Source: Prolixibacteraceae bacterium
Lineage (GTDB): Bacteria; Bacteroidota; Bacteroidia; Bacteroidales; Prolixibacteraceae
Assembly (NCBI GenBank): GCA_014380255.1
Contig: JACMKG010000322.1
Span: 1 to 11,007, forward strand
Reading direction: 5' to 3'
DNA length: 11,007 nucleotides
This document shows positions 1-6,991 of the stretch, piece after piece. The translations under genes and the position numbers were made by a program. The notes under the pieces are model-generated. The model was not told the DNA's origin, did not search any database, and saw only the letters and a list, made by a program, of their open reading frames with translations. Every line of letters starts with the position of its first letter. Position 1 is the first letter of the stretch.

Positions 1-26
1 AATTGTAAAATTGATAATAATATGGC

Positions 27-73
27 AGTTTATACTGATAGTCTCACTTTAAGTGAGACTATCAGTATAAACT
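27..73 (-). terminator. 23-bp-stem palindrome at the end of the exporter operon, possible terminator
   Basis: Bases 27-49 are the exact reverse complement of 51-73, with one central base at 50, so this is a perfect 23-bp inverted repeat. It begins inside the stop codon (72-74) of the exporter gene on the minus strand, where a terminator hairpin would be expected. On the minus strand the stem is followed by AT-rich sequence with short T runs, not a clean U-tract, so intrinsic termination is inferred. A protein-binding palindrome, or a terminator shared with a gene left of the window, is also possible. Confidence 0.5.
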
Positions 74-572
74 ATATCACCGCCTTTTTCTTATTAAACT
101 TCGATTTCTTGATGGATTCCTTGCGCGATAAAAGCATGGGAATAGCAACTCCGATACCAAGCGACAGGAGAATAAAGAGCATTTTTACCCCGTTGTTAAC
201 GGTTTCAATGAGTGTTTGCAGATAGGCATCCGTATTTTCAAGGCTGGTAAGATCTATAAGTCCCAGCATCATCTTGTAGGCAAAAAAGCCCGGAACCATG
301 GGTATAACCGATGGAATGGAGAAAACCAGTGGAGGGCTCTTTCTTAAATGAGCCATTTGGATACTGAAAATGCCCACAGCAATAGCTCCAAGGAAGGAAC
401 TAAACACAATTCCCATATCCAGATGCATGGCCGAGAATTTAACCAGTCCGCCTACCATGCCAATAGCTGCAATGGCATAAATGGTCCTTTTGGGAACATT
501 GAACAGGATGGCAAATCCGATGGCAGCTACTCCTGCCCAAACACTTTTTGTGAGTATATCTAGTAAAATCAT
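72..572 (-). CDS. Threonine/serine exporter, small subunit (ThrE_2/YjjB-like)
   Basis: This is the C-terminal half of a split ThrE-type exporter, an inner-membrane protein expected to work with the product of the gene just upstream. The 166-residue sequence is almost wholly hydrophobic with about four to five membrane segments (roughly 1-24, 30-48, 52-75, 82-106, 128-148). It has the conserved PSVIPMVPG turn at 87-95 and a lysine-rich cytoplasmic tail (151-163). Length and layout fit YjjB-like proteins (about 160 residues). Its ATG follows the partner's stop codon by one base, so the two are surely co-transcribed and probably translationally coupled. ThrE homologues export threonine and serine, while E. 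coli YjjPB has been linked to succinate export. The substrate cannot be told from sequence. The stop codon lies inside the 27-73 palindrome. Confidence 0.85.
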   Translation of the reverse strand: MILLDILTKSVWAGVAAIGFAILFNVPKRTIYAIAAIGMVGGLVKFSAMHLDMGIVFSSFLGAIAVGIFSIQMAHLRKSPPLVFSIPSVIPMVPGFFAYKMMLGLIDLTSLENTDAYLQTLIETVNNGVKMLFILLSLGIGVAIPMLLSRKESIKKSKFNKKKAVI

Positions 573-573
573 C

Positions 574-1341
574 TTAGAAGTTTAAAATCATTTTTACTGC
601 CAGAATTCCCATGGCAATGGAGAAGGCAATCATCAGCCCATTCATGGCACGCACCATCCCGTTTTGGATGTTTCCGTCCACTAAGTCGGTTACCGAATTA
701 ATCAGAGGAACCCCTGGTACCAGGAAAAGTACCGAGGTGGCAAAGGCCTTGTCAGGTTGCATACCGATGTGATAATGTTCGGCTAGCCCTGCTATAAAGG
801 AGGCGGTAAAGGCAGCAAAAAACACGCACAGGTAAGGATTGAATTTCTTTTTGATGGCTTCCTGCCTGATAAATAAACCGGCCACAGTGGCCACAAAAGC
901 TACCGTCATTTCAATATATCCTCCCCCAAATATATTGCAGAAACCAGCGCCTGCCAACCCTACAGCTCCCAGAATAATGGGGCGCGGATAATGGGGAAGC
1001 GATTTTAACCGGTGCAGTTCTTCGGCGATCTGTGCAACAGTCCAGTTCTGTTCCATCACATTCCAGCTTAGATGGCTGATACCACTTACAATGCGGAAAT
1101 TTACCCCATGAGGGGAGATGCGCTTCATGCGGCTGAAAAAGTGCTGATGGTCTTTTTCAATGATGGTAAGCATTAGGGCCCTTTGGGTAATCAATAGTTC
1201 AATGCCGTAACCCAGACCCTTGGCAATACGCCCCATAGTGATACGGGTACGGTTAGTACTGGCACCTGAACTCATCAGCAAAGCCCCTATTTCCAGCAGA
1301 ATATTGCCCACCGATTGGGCATCTTCTTTCAAAATCTTCAT
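574..1341 (-). CDS. Threonine/serine exporter, large subunit (ThrE/DUF1212, YjjP-like)
   Basis: This is the N-terminal half of the split ThrE exporter and the first gene of a two-gene operon. Residues 1-115 form the soluble domain of the family, with an early G-x-L-x-x-S-G-A-x-x-x-R pattern at 19-31 (GALLMSSGASTNR). Residues 120-255 hold about five membrane segments. The PGVPLINSVTDLVDG stretch at 209-223 is a hallmark of DUF1212 proteins. At 255 residues it matches YjjP-like proteins. The ATG is preceded by an A-rich leader and by a good -7 box at 1373-1380, giving a short 5' UTR of about 25 nt. Family assignment is secure. The exported compound (threonine, serine, or a dicarboxylate as in E. 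coli YjjPB) is not. Confidence 0.88.
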   Translation of the reverse strand: MKILKEDAQSVGNILLEIGALLMSSGASTNRTRITMGRIAKGLGYGIELLITQRALMLTIIEKDHQHFFSRMKRISPHGVNFRIVSGISHLSWNVMEQNWTVAQIAEELHRLKSLPHYPRPIILGAVGLAGAGFCNIFGGGYIEMTVAFVATVAGLFIRQEAIKKKFNPYLCVFFAAFTASFIAGLAEHYHIGMQPDKAFATSVLFLVPGVPLINSVTDLVDGNIQNGMVRAMNGLMIAFSIAMGILAVKMILNF

Positions 1342-1372
1342 CTACAATGTTTTTATTATTTCAATGGCACTG

Positions 1373-1380
1373 CAAAAATA
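1373..1380 (-). promoter_or_regulatory. -7 box (TATTTTTG) of the exporter operon
   Basis: Read on the minus strand, 1380-1373 is TATTTTTG, an exact match to the Bacteroidota sigma-A -7 consensus TANNTTTG. It lies 31 bases upstream of the ATG at 1341. No good -33 TTTG lies at the usual spacing; the nearest is 28 bases further upstream. The same octamer precedes rlmN. Confidence 0.55.
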
Positions 1381-1520
1381 GGTGTTTCATCTTTTTTACT
1401 GTCCATGCCAAATCCTTTCACACTGATAATTGAACGAAAAGTTCACATTGGCAACCTTTAGCCTGTCATTAAACCTAAAGTTGTTTTGCTTGTTATTCAC
1501 CAATAAAAAATCTTATTGCC

Positions 1521-2201
1521 ATGTCCAGATCCAAGGAATATGTAGGCACCCCAACCGAGCTTACAGAAGTTACCCTAACCGGGAATAAAGAATTGTCGCC
1601 GGGAGTACATCTTATTTCATGGAAACGAGACCATGATTTTGAGCCAGGTATGGTTGTAAAGTTAACTGTAAATAATGAAATAGTACCACGGATTTACAGT
1701 ATTTGCAGCGGAAGGGAAGAGGATGAAATAAGCGTGCTGTTTCACATCAAGGAGGATGGCCTTCTGACTCCCCGCCTGGCCCAGGTAAGCGAGGGAATGA
1801 AAATATGGGTAAGCGACCCCTATGGCAGCTTTCTGGATCGTAAAAAACCAGCGTGGTGGATTGCCACCGGCACAGGCATCGCTCCCTTTTACAGCATGTT
1901 CCGCTCAGGAATTGCGCAAAACAGAACGCTCGTTCATGGGGCCCGCAGCCTTCACCAGTTTTATTTTGAAGAAGAATTCAAACACACGCTGGGCAACCGT
2001 TACATTCGCTGCTGTGCCAATGAAACCTCGCCCCAGGTATTTCCTGGACGCGTTACCACCTATTTGCAGGAAATAAATAATCTGCCGACCGATGTGTACT
2101 ACTATCTTTGCGGCAAGGCCTTGATGGTGGTCGAGGTGCGTGATTTACTGATTGCCAAAGGCGTTCCTTACGAAAACATCCTTTCCGAGATTTATTTCTA
2201 A
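1521..2201 (+). CDS. Ferredoxin-NADP(+) reductase-like FAD oxidoreductase
   Basis: This is a flavoprotein of the ferredoxin-NADP reductase fold, expected to be cytoplasmic and to pass electrons between NAD(P)H and a small carrier such as ferredoxin or flavodoxin. Residues about 13-105 form the FAD-binding barrel, with the R-x-Y-S motif at 57-60 (RIYS). Residues 110-226 form the NAD(P)-binding domain, with a GTGIAP pyrophosphate loop at 117-122 and CGKALMVVEVRDLL at 197-210. The chain ends in IYF, and a C-terminal aromatic stacking on the flavin is typical of the family. At 226 residues it is slightly shorter than usual bacterial Fpr (about 250). No iron-sulfur domain is fused. It stands alone, divergent from the exporter operon with a 179-bp gap, so the partner is unknown. 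Only imperfect -7 matches (for example 1481-1488) are seen upstream. Confidence 0.8.
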   Translation: MSRSKEYVGTPTELTEVTLTGNKELSPGVHLISWKRDHDFEPGMVVKLTVNNEIVPRIYSICSGREEDEISVLFHIKEDGLLTPRLAQVSEGMKIWVSDPYGSFLDRKKPAWWIATGTGIAPFYSMFRSGIAQNRTLVHGARSLHQFYFEEEFKHTLGNRYIRCCANETSPQVFPGRVTTYLQEINNLPTDVYYYLCGKALMVVEVRDLLIAKGVPYENILSEIYF

Positions 2202-2221
2202 ATATTATCAAATGCTATTAT

Positions 2222-2327
2222 CACAAAGTCTATATTAACTCTATGTCAAGTCTATACAAGGACTAACTTACGTTTTCAAATTATAGAGCTGACATAGACC
2301 TAATATAGAGTTAATATAGAGTTTGTG
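2222..2327. repeat. Inverted array of 11-bp units (TCTATR + 5 nt)
   Basis: The left block has three consecutive 11-bp units at 2229-2239, 2240-2250 and 2251-2261, each starting TCTAT. The right block has four units at 2282-2292, 2293-2303, 2304-2314 and 2315-2325, carrying the same motif in reverse complement. The two blocks can pair into a hairpin of about 35 bp with a 25-nt loop. The right arm carries one extra 11-bp unit; removing 11 bases makes the arms match with three differences by eye. It starts 20 bases after the flavoprotein stop codon and has no T-tract after it. Function is unknown; a transcript-end structure or a protein-binding array are possibilities. Confidence 0.75.
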
Positions 2328-2449
2328 GCTATGGAAGGTTATTTTCTAAAAGAAATCCCGTGCATGCCCTTTGGATGATCCATTCGTATTATCCACCGTG
2401 TTTTGTAATTGGTCCGATACCGTCCATGCCCCTTGCCCCAAGCTCCGGG

Positions 2450-2563
2450 CTAGTTAGTATTACATCGTCTCGACAATATTTCCGCTTGATCCTTAAAAAC
2501 AGGATTGCTTTCTCGTAGGTTGATAACATTTTTTTTACTAGCTTTAGTTGTTGGAATGCTCAT
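2450..2563 (-). other. Possible 37-residue small ORF or gene remnant
   Basis: On the minus strand an ATG at 2563-2561 opens a 37-codon frame ending at a TAG at 2452-2450. The peptide is basic and hydrophilic, with KASKKN near residue 7 and SRRC near the end. I do not recognise it. After the stop a second frame stays open for about twenty codons, which could mean a decayed longer gene. No promoter or ribosome-binding site supports it, and chance is a likely explanation. Confidence 0.15.
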
Positions 2564-2598
2564 AGGGGTAATGTTCTAAAAGGCTGTTATTTTGTGAA

Positions 2599-2626
2599 TT
2601 GTGAATTAATTTCATAAGTATCTTTT
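2599..2626 (+). promoter_or_regulatory. Candidate promoter of the sugar operon
   Basis: A TTG at 2599-2601 is separated by 17 bases from TATCTTTT at 2619-2626, a seven-of-eight match to TANNTTTG. The start codon at 2687 would then have a 5' UTR of about 55 nt. No clear operator palindrome was found between this site and the start codon. Confidence 0.35.
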
Positions 2627-2686
2627 AGTTTTATGAATTGTTCAGGTTAGGTTAAAGCAATTATTTCTCACTTAAAAATAAGTAGT

Positions 2687-3361
2687 ATGAAACGTAGCGA
2701 AATAAACCAGATTCTCTACCAAGCCAAAGCGTTTATGGCTGAGAAACAATTCTTCTTGCCCCCGTGGGCTTATTGGAGCTTTGACGACTGGAAAAAGAAT
2801 GAACAGGATGCCCGGGAAATAACACAGAATATGTTGGGCTGGGACATTACTGATTTCGGATCGGGCGATTTTTATACCAGGGGTTTGTTCTTATTTACCT
2901 TGCGCAATGGGAAACCGGATGTCGATAAAAAGCCTTATGCTGAAAAAATTATGATTGTGGAAGAGAGCCAGGAAACCCCGATGCACTATCATCAGTCGAA
3001 GATGGAAGATATTATCAACCGGGGAGGGGGAAACCTGGTGATCGAATTGTACAACGCCACTGCCGACAATCAATTTGACACCACTGCGGTTAATTTCAAA
3101 ATTGACGGTGTAAAGTGCACTGTAGAAGCAGGAGGAAAAGTTGTGCTTACCCCGGGTGAAAGCATTTGCCTGGAACAGGGAATGTATCACCGGTTTTACG
3201 GAGAAGCCGAAAAAGGGAAAGTCCTGGTGGGGGAAGTCAGTATGGTGAATGACGATAACTCTGATAACTTCTTTTATGAGTCTATCGGCCGTTTCCCCGA
3301 GATTGAAGAAGATGAGTTGCCCGTGCATTTGTTGGTCTCTGATTATCAAAAATATATATAA
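2687..3361 (+). CDS. D-lyxose isomerase (cupin-type ketol-isomerase)
   Basis: This is a metal-dependent cupin sugar isomerase of the D-lyxose isomerase family (EC 5.3.1.15), cytoplasmic. It interconverts D-lyxose and D-xylulose, and characterised members also convert D-mannose to D-fructose. The sequence shows the cupin metal site: H100 and H102 in the PMHYH turn, E107 five residues later, and H168 in GMYHRFYGE. This is the H-x-H-x4-E ... H spacing of the family. Its 224 residues match the E. coli O157-type enzymes (about 227), not the shorter B. subtilis YdaE type. It is the first gene of a three-gene operon, with only three bases before the kinase start. The neighbouring kinase and mannitol-1-phosphate dehydrogenase make mannose/fructose at least as likely as lyxose/xylulose for the real substrate; that is inference. 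Confidence 0.85.
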   Translation: MKRSEINQILYQAKAFMAEKQFFLPPWAYWSFDDWKKNEQDAREITQNMLGWDITDFGSGDFYTRGLFLFTLRNGKPDVDKKPYAEKIMIVEESQETPMHYHQSKMEDIINRGGGNLVIELYNATADNQFDTTAVNFKIDGVKCTVEAGGKVVLTPGESICLEQGMYHRFYGEAEKGKVLVGEVSMVNDDNSDNFFYESIGRFPEIEEDELPVHLLVSDYQKYI

Positions 3362-3364
3362 GCG

Positions 3365-4579
3365 ATGCCCTCCTCCAGATTGTTTCGAATATCGGGAACA
3401 GGCTGTGCCTTGGTGGATTATCTCTATAAACCAGTTTGTTTTACCGATACGCATTTTAAAAAGTATCTTTCAGAAAGCCCTGGGGATGGTGGACTCACGC
3501 CCGGGAAACTTGTTTTTAAAGATGAATTCGAGAAGTATTCAAAGGAAACGTATTTGCAGGTACGTAACGCTATTTCCGGGGGGAAAGATCCGGTTGCCTT
3601 GAATATTGGAGGCCCTTCCATTGTTTCCCTGATCCATGCGGCACAACTGTTAAACGGGTCCGGTACTGAAGTCTATTTTTATGGTAGCAAAGGAGCTGAT
3701 GGGGCAGGAGCTTTTATGGATGAGAAACTGAAGATGACCCCATTGAAAATTGGCTTGTATAAAACAGGGACTCAATACACTCCATTCACGGATGTTTTGT
3801 CTGATCCGGATTTTGAAGATGGTCAAGGTGAGCGAATATTTATTAATAATATCGGAGCAGCATGGGAATTTTTACCTGAAGATTTGGATGACTTATTCTT
3901 TCAGAGTGATATGGTTGTATTTGGTGGCACAGCTTTGGTGCCATTCATCCATCAGGATCTGGAAAATTTGCTTTCCAAAGCTAAATCGAATAACGCGATA
4001 ACTGTTGTAAATACTGTTTATGATTTCTTAAGTGAAAAACAAAGTTCTCAAAAGCCTTGGATGTTGGGCCGATCCATAGAAACCTACAAGTTTATAGATC
4101 TACTGATAACTAATATGGAAGAGGCTATTCGGTTAAGTGGAACCACATCCATTGATGAGGCCATCATGTTTTTTAAAAACACTGGTGTTGGAGCTGCAAT
4201 AATCACACATGGATCGAACCCTGTCTATTTTTTCGCTGATAATTTATTGTTCGGCACTATTCCGCAAACCAGCATGCCTGTTTCTGAAAAAGTGGTTAGA
4301 GAACTGATGCAGGACAAAGATAAATCGGGCGATACTACCGGATGCGGCGATAATTTTGCAGGAGGAGTGATAGCCTCAATTGCGATGCAGCTTACTGAAA
4401 ACCCGGGCGCTCAGCTCGATTTAGAGCTTGCGATAGCTCTTGGTGTAGCCTCAGGCGGATATGCGTGCTTTTATAATGGGGGAACGTTTTACGAGAATTT
4501 TCCCGGGCAAAAGAAGAGTTTGATTGATACTTTTTATCAGGACTATTTAAATCAAATTGGAGTGAGCGAAAACAGATAG
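3365..4579 (+). CDS. PfkB-family carbohydrate kinase, long form
   Basis: This is an ATP-dependent sugar kinase of the PfkB/ribokinase family, expected to phosphorylate a ketose or related sugar in the cytoplasm. Diagnostic motifs are the N-terminal GGPS at 82-85, the TNMEEA stretch at 249-254, and the C-terminal signature DTTGCGDNFAGG at 323-334, with D329 as the catalytic base. The usual motif is TTGAGD; a Cys replaces the Ala here. At 404 residues the protein is some 80-100 longer than a standard PfkB kinase. The extra length lies mainly before the GGPS motif (residues about 20-78) and between about 135 and 180, perhaps a lid or dimer element. It sits three bases after the isomerase and two before the dehydrogenase. 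From context its substrate could be fructose (giving fructose 6-phosphate) or xylulose. Motifs alone do not decide the sugar. Confidence 0.85.
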   Translation: MPSSRLFRISGTGCALVDYLYKPVCFTDTHFKKYLSESPGDGGLTPGKLVFKDEFEKYSKETYLQVRNAISGGKDPVALNIGGPSIVSLIHAAQLLNGSGTEVYFYGSKGADGAGAFMDEKLKMTPLKIGLYKTGTQYTPFTDVLSDPDFEDGQGERIFINNIGAAWEFLPEDLDDLFFQSDMVVFGGTALVPFIHQDLENLLSKAKSNNAITVVNTVYDFLSEKQSSQKPWMLGRSIETYKFIDLLITNMEEAIRLSGTTSIDEAIMFFKNTGVGAAIITHGSNPVYFFADNLLFGTIPQTSMPVSEKVVRELMQDKDKSGDTTGCGDNFAGGVIASIAMQLTENPGAQLDLELAIALGVASGGYACFYNGGTFYENFPGQKKSLIDTFYQDYLNQIGVSENR

Positions 4580-4581
4580 AA

Positions 4582-5733
4582 ATGAATCAAAAAAAAATGG
4601 TACTCTTTGGTGCAGGAAAAATAGGCCGCTCATTTATTGGCCAGTTATTCAGCCGTTCTGGATATGAAGTGGTTTTCATTGATATTAATCAGCAATTAAT
4701 TGAAAATCTAAACAAATACAGAAGATATAAGATCATCATTAAGCATGAGGATAGAAATGAGGTCCTGGATATTACGAATATAAGAGGCATTCATATAAAC
4801 GAGAAGGAAAAAGTCGCCGATGAATTGGCGAATGCCACTATTGCCGCTTTATCTGTTGGTCAACAAGGTCTTTCAACAGTCATACCGTTAATGGCTAATG
4901 CCTTGATAAAAAGAAGGAAACAATTTGGTGAATGCCCGCTCGACATTGTAATTGCTGAGAACATGCGCAATTCCGATCAATATTTAGCAGCGGAGTTAAA
5001 ACATTATCTTCCTTTAGATTATCCGTTTGAAGATCTGGTAGGATTGGTTGAGACCAGCATTGGAAAAATGGTGCCTATGATGTCTCAGAAAGATTTGGAT
5101 AATGATCCGCTTCAGGTATTTGCAGAACCTTACAATACATTAATCGTATCAAAAAAAGGGTTCAAAAACCCGGTACCTGAAATTATCGGGATGGAGCCGA
5201 AAGAGAATATAAAAGCATGGGTTGACCGAAAGCTATTTATTCATAATTTAGGCCATGCAACCATCGCTTACTTAGGTTTTCAGAAATATCCAAAAGCTAT
5301 TTATATATACGAAGTTCTTGAAGATGCTGAAATTCTTGATAAAACAAGGAAAACCATGATGCAATCGGCTGATATTCTAAGGGCGCTTTATCCCGGTGAA
5401 TTTAGTAGTAATCAGTTGGAAGCTCATATTGATGATTTATTATGCCGCTTCCAAAACAAAGCTCTTGGCGATACTATTTTCAGGGTTGGATGCGATCTGT
5501 ACCGCAAATTGAGCCCGGAAGACCGGTTAGTTGCACCTATAAATGCTGCAATAAGGCTCAATAAACCTTTTAATCTTATTTTTGATGTGCTAGTGGCTGC
5601 AATGTCATTCGGTGCCACTAATGAGAAGGGGGAAAAATATAAAGGAGACGAAAAGTTTTCAAAAGAATTGGGAAAAGGGAAAAATTATATTCTAAGAAAT
5701 ATTTGCAAGCTAATTCTTGACTTTCAAGGTTGA
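4582..5733 (+). CDS. mtlD: Mannitol-1-phosphate 5-dehydrogenase
   Basis: This is an NAD-dependent polyol-phosphate dehydrogenase of the polyol-specific long-chain dehydrogenase family. It interconverts D-mannitol 1-phosphate and D-fructose 6-phosphate in the cytoplasm. The Rossmann motif GAGKIGRSFIG is at 10-20, followed by an acidic VFID end of beta-2 at 31-34. The catalytic K-x4-N-x2-H signature is present as K217, N222 and H225, in the family-typical stretch ending GHATIAYLG. Its 383 residues equal E. coli MtlD (382). It closes the isomerase-kinase operon and starts two bases after the kinase stop. No mannitol PTS, phosphatase or regulator is adjacent, so the operon is unlike the classical mtlADR arrangement. 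The enzyme might make mannitol phosphate rather than consume it, or act on a pentitol phosphate. Confidence 0.88.
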   Translation: MNQKKMVLFGAGKIGRSFIGQLFSRSGYEVVFIDINQQLIENLNKYRRYKIIIKHEDRNEVLDITNIRGIHINEKEKVADELANATIAALSVGQQGLSTVIPLMANALIKRRKQFGECPLDIVIAENMRNSDQYLAAELKHYLPLDYPFEDLVGLVETSIGKMVPMMSQKDLDNDPLQVFAEPYNTLIVSKKGFKNPVPEIIGMEPKENIKAWVDRKLFIHNLGHATIAYLGFQKYPKAIYIYEVLEDAEILDKTRKTMMQSADILRALYPGEFSSNQLEAHIDDLLCRFQNKALGDTIFRVGCDLYRKLSPEDRLVAPINAAIRLNKPFNLIFDVLVAAMSFGATNEKGEKYKGDEKFSKELGKGKNYILRNICKLILDFQG

Positions 5734-5818
5734 AAATCACTTAGCTTTGGCAAAAAGCATTGCACAATGGCATTGTTTCATATTTTTATGCAATCGTACG
5801 CTCGTACCTTCTATTTCC

Positions 5819-5846
5819 CGTCTTCGTTCTCCGTTCTCCATTCTCC
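5819..5846. repeat. Heptanucleotide tandem repeat upstream of rlmN
   Basis: Two identical GTTCTCC heptads (5826-5832, 5833-5839) are followed by ATTCTCC (5840-5846) and preceded by a degenerate copy (5819-5825). The tract lies 67 bases before the rlmN -7 box. Copy number is low, so it may simply be low-complexity sequence. Confidence 0.45.
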
Positions 5847-5912
5847 CTGCACCTTGCCATTCAAACAATCCAATCCATTTCTCCGTTATATCCACTTGTA
5901 CTGAATGTTTTG

Positions 5913-5920
5913 TATTTTTG
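5913..5920 (+). promoter_or_regulatory. -7 box (TATTTTTG) of rlmN
   Basis: TATTTTTG matches the Bacteroidota -7 consensus TANNTTTG exactly and is followed by CAC, a plausible start-site region. It is 20 bases upstream of the rlmN ATG, so the leader would be only about 10-15 nt. A TTG at 5896-5898 is the only candidate -33 element, with a rather short spacer of 14 bases. Confidence 0.55.
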
Positions 5921-5940
5921 CACACTGAAAAAGATAAATT

Positions 5941-6978
5941 ATGCTGTTAAAAACTCCGCTTTTTGGAAAGACTCTTGAAGAACTCACTGCTTTGGCCGTT
6001 GAACTGGGCATGCCTAAGTTTACCGGCAAGCAAATGGCCGAATGGCTTTACCAGAAAGATATCTCTTCGATTGAAGAGATGACCAATCTTTCCAAGAAAG
6101 CCCGTGAACGGTTAATGGAAAACTATGAATTCGGATTAGTGGATTCAACCAAAATTCAGGAAAGTATAGACGGCACAAAAAAATATCTTTTTCCTACGGT
6201 AAAGGGAAAGTTTATTGAAACAGCAATGATTCCTGATGAGGATCGTAAAACGGTTTGTGTCTCATCACAAGTGGGCTGTAAAATGGGTTGCCTGTTTTGC
6301 ATGACCGGAAAGCAGGGCTTTCAGGGACAGCTTACAGCAGGGGAGATTGTCAACCAGATTCGCAGTATCCAGGAAAGACACGATGTTACCAACATCGTTT
6401 ACATGGGCATGGGCGAACCTTTCGACAATCTGGAAGAGGTGCTTAAGAGCCTTGAAATACTTACTTCTGAATGGGGGTTTGCCATGAGCCCGCGCCGTAT
6501 AACGGTTTCAACCATCGGCATTATACCCGGGATGCTTACTTTCCTTCAACGCTCGGAAGCGCATCTGGCCGTAAGTATGCATACACCATTCGATGATGAA
6601 CGTGAAAAACTCATGCCTGTGCAGATTGCTTATCCTTTGCGCGAGGTAATCAATGAAATTAAAAGCTGGGATTTTGGACGCCAAAGAAGGGTATCCTTTG
6701 AATACATCGTTTTCAAAGGACTCAATGATACCCCACGCCATGTACGTGAGATGGTTCAGCTTCTAAATGGCATTAAATGCCGCATTAACCTCATCCGCTT
6801 TCATCCCATTCCTGGTACTCCGCTTGAAGGAACAGATGAGACAACGCTTCAGCGATTCAAAGATCAGCTGAACGACAAAGGCATTTTAACCACTATCCGT
6901 GCTTCACGCGGACAGGATATTTATGCTGCCTGTGGATTGTTATCCACCAAGGAATTAGTGGGAAAAGAGCAAAGCTAA
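5941..6978 (+). CDS. rlmN: 23S rRNA (adenine-2503-C2)-methyltransferase RlmN
   Basis: This is a radical-SAM enzyme that methylates C2 of A2503 in 23S rRNA, and in E. coli also A37 of some tRNAs. The 4Fe-4S cysteines are C113, C117 and C120 in a C-x3-C-x2-C motif, followed by MTGKQGF. The SAM-binding GEP motif is at 158-160 (MGMGEP at 155-160). The methyl-carrying cysteine is C331 in the AACGLL stretch near the C-terminus. The N-terminal 1-90 region is the helix-hairpin accessory domain of the family. A length of 345 is normal for this phylum. The start is supported by the promoter directly upstream. It is transcribed separately from mtlD (207-bp gap) and converges on the DUF4242 gene with only 13 bases between stop codons. 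Confidence 0.97.
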   Translation: MLLKTPLFGKTLEELTALAVELGMPKFTGKQMAEWLYQKDISSIEEMTNLSKKARERLMENYEFGLVDSTKIQESIDGTKKYLFPTVKGKFIETAMIPDEDRKTVCVSSQVGCKMGCLFCMTGKQGFQGQLTAGEIVNQIRSIQERHDVTNIVYMGMGEPFDNLEEVLKSLEILTSEWGFAMSPRRITVSTIGIIPGMLTFLQRSEAHLAVSMHTPFDDEREKLMPVQIAYPLREVINEIKSWDFGRQRRVSFEYIVFKGLNDTPRHVREMVQLLNGIKCRINLIRFHPIPGTPLEGTDETTLQRFKDQLNDKGILTTIRASRGQDIYAACGLLSTKELVGKEQS

Positions 6979-6991
6979 ATTCTTCAATCTG

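Larger units (their letters stand above)
2328..2686. other. Intergenic stretch without a convincing gene
   Basis: No long open frame, RNA gene or transposon end is seen here. Two weak signals lie inside it and are listed separately: a 37-codon minus-strand frame (2450-2563) and a promoter-like pair upstream of the sugar operon (2599-2626). A run of eight or more T residues (about 2529-2536) lies within the small frame as its lysine codons. Confidence 0.5.

Noticed and set aside
1476..1488. Promoter of the flavoprotein gene (TAAAGTTG or TTGTTTTG)
   Set aside because: Both are imperfect -7 matches, and the only upstream TTG (1448-1450) is about 25-30 bases away, too far for a -33 element.
2229..2325. 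Insertion sequence or MITE ends
   Set aside because: No transposase, no target-site duplication seen, and the internal 11-bp periodicity is not a feature of transposon ends.
2602..2614. TGAATTAATTTCA as an operator of the sugar operon
   Set aside because: Only four bases on each side are symmetric in very AT-rich sequence, and no regulator gene is near.
2891..3454. Long minus-strand frame opposite the isomerase gene
   Set aside because: It is antisense to a gene with clear catalytic motifs, crosses into the kinase, and has no family resemblance.
5737..5978. Short frames on both strands between mtlD and rlmN
   Set aside because: They are of low complexity, overlap the rlmN promoter and heptad tract, and show no conserved motif.
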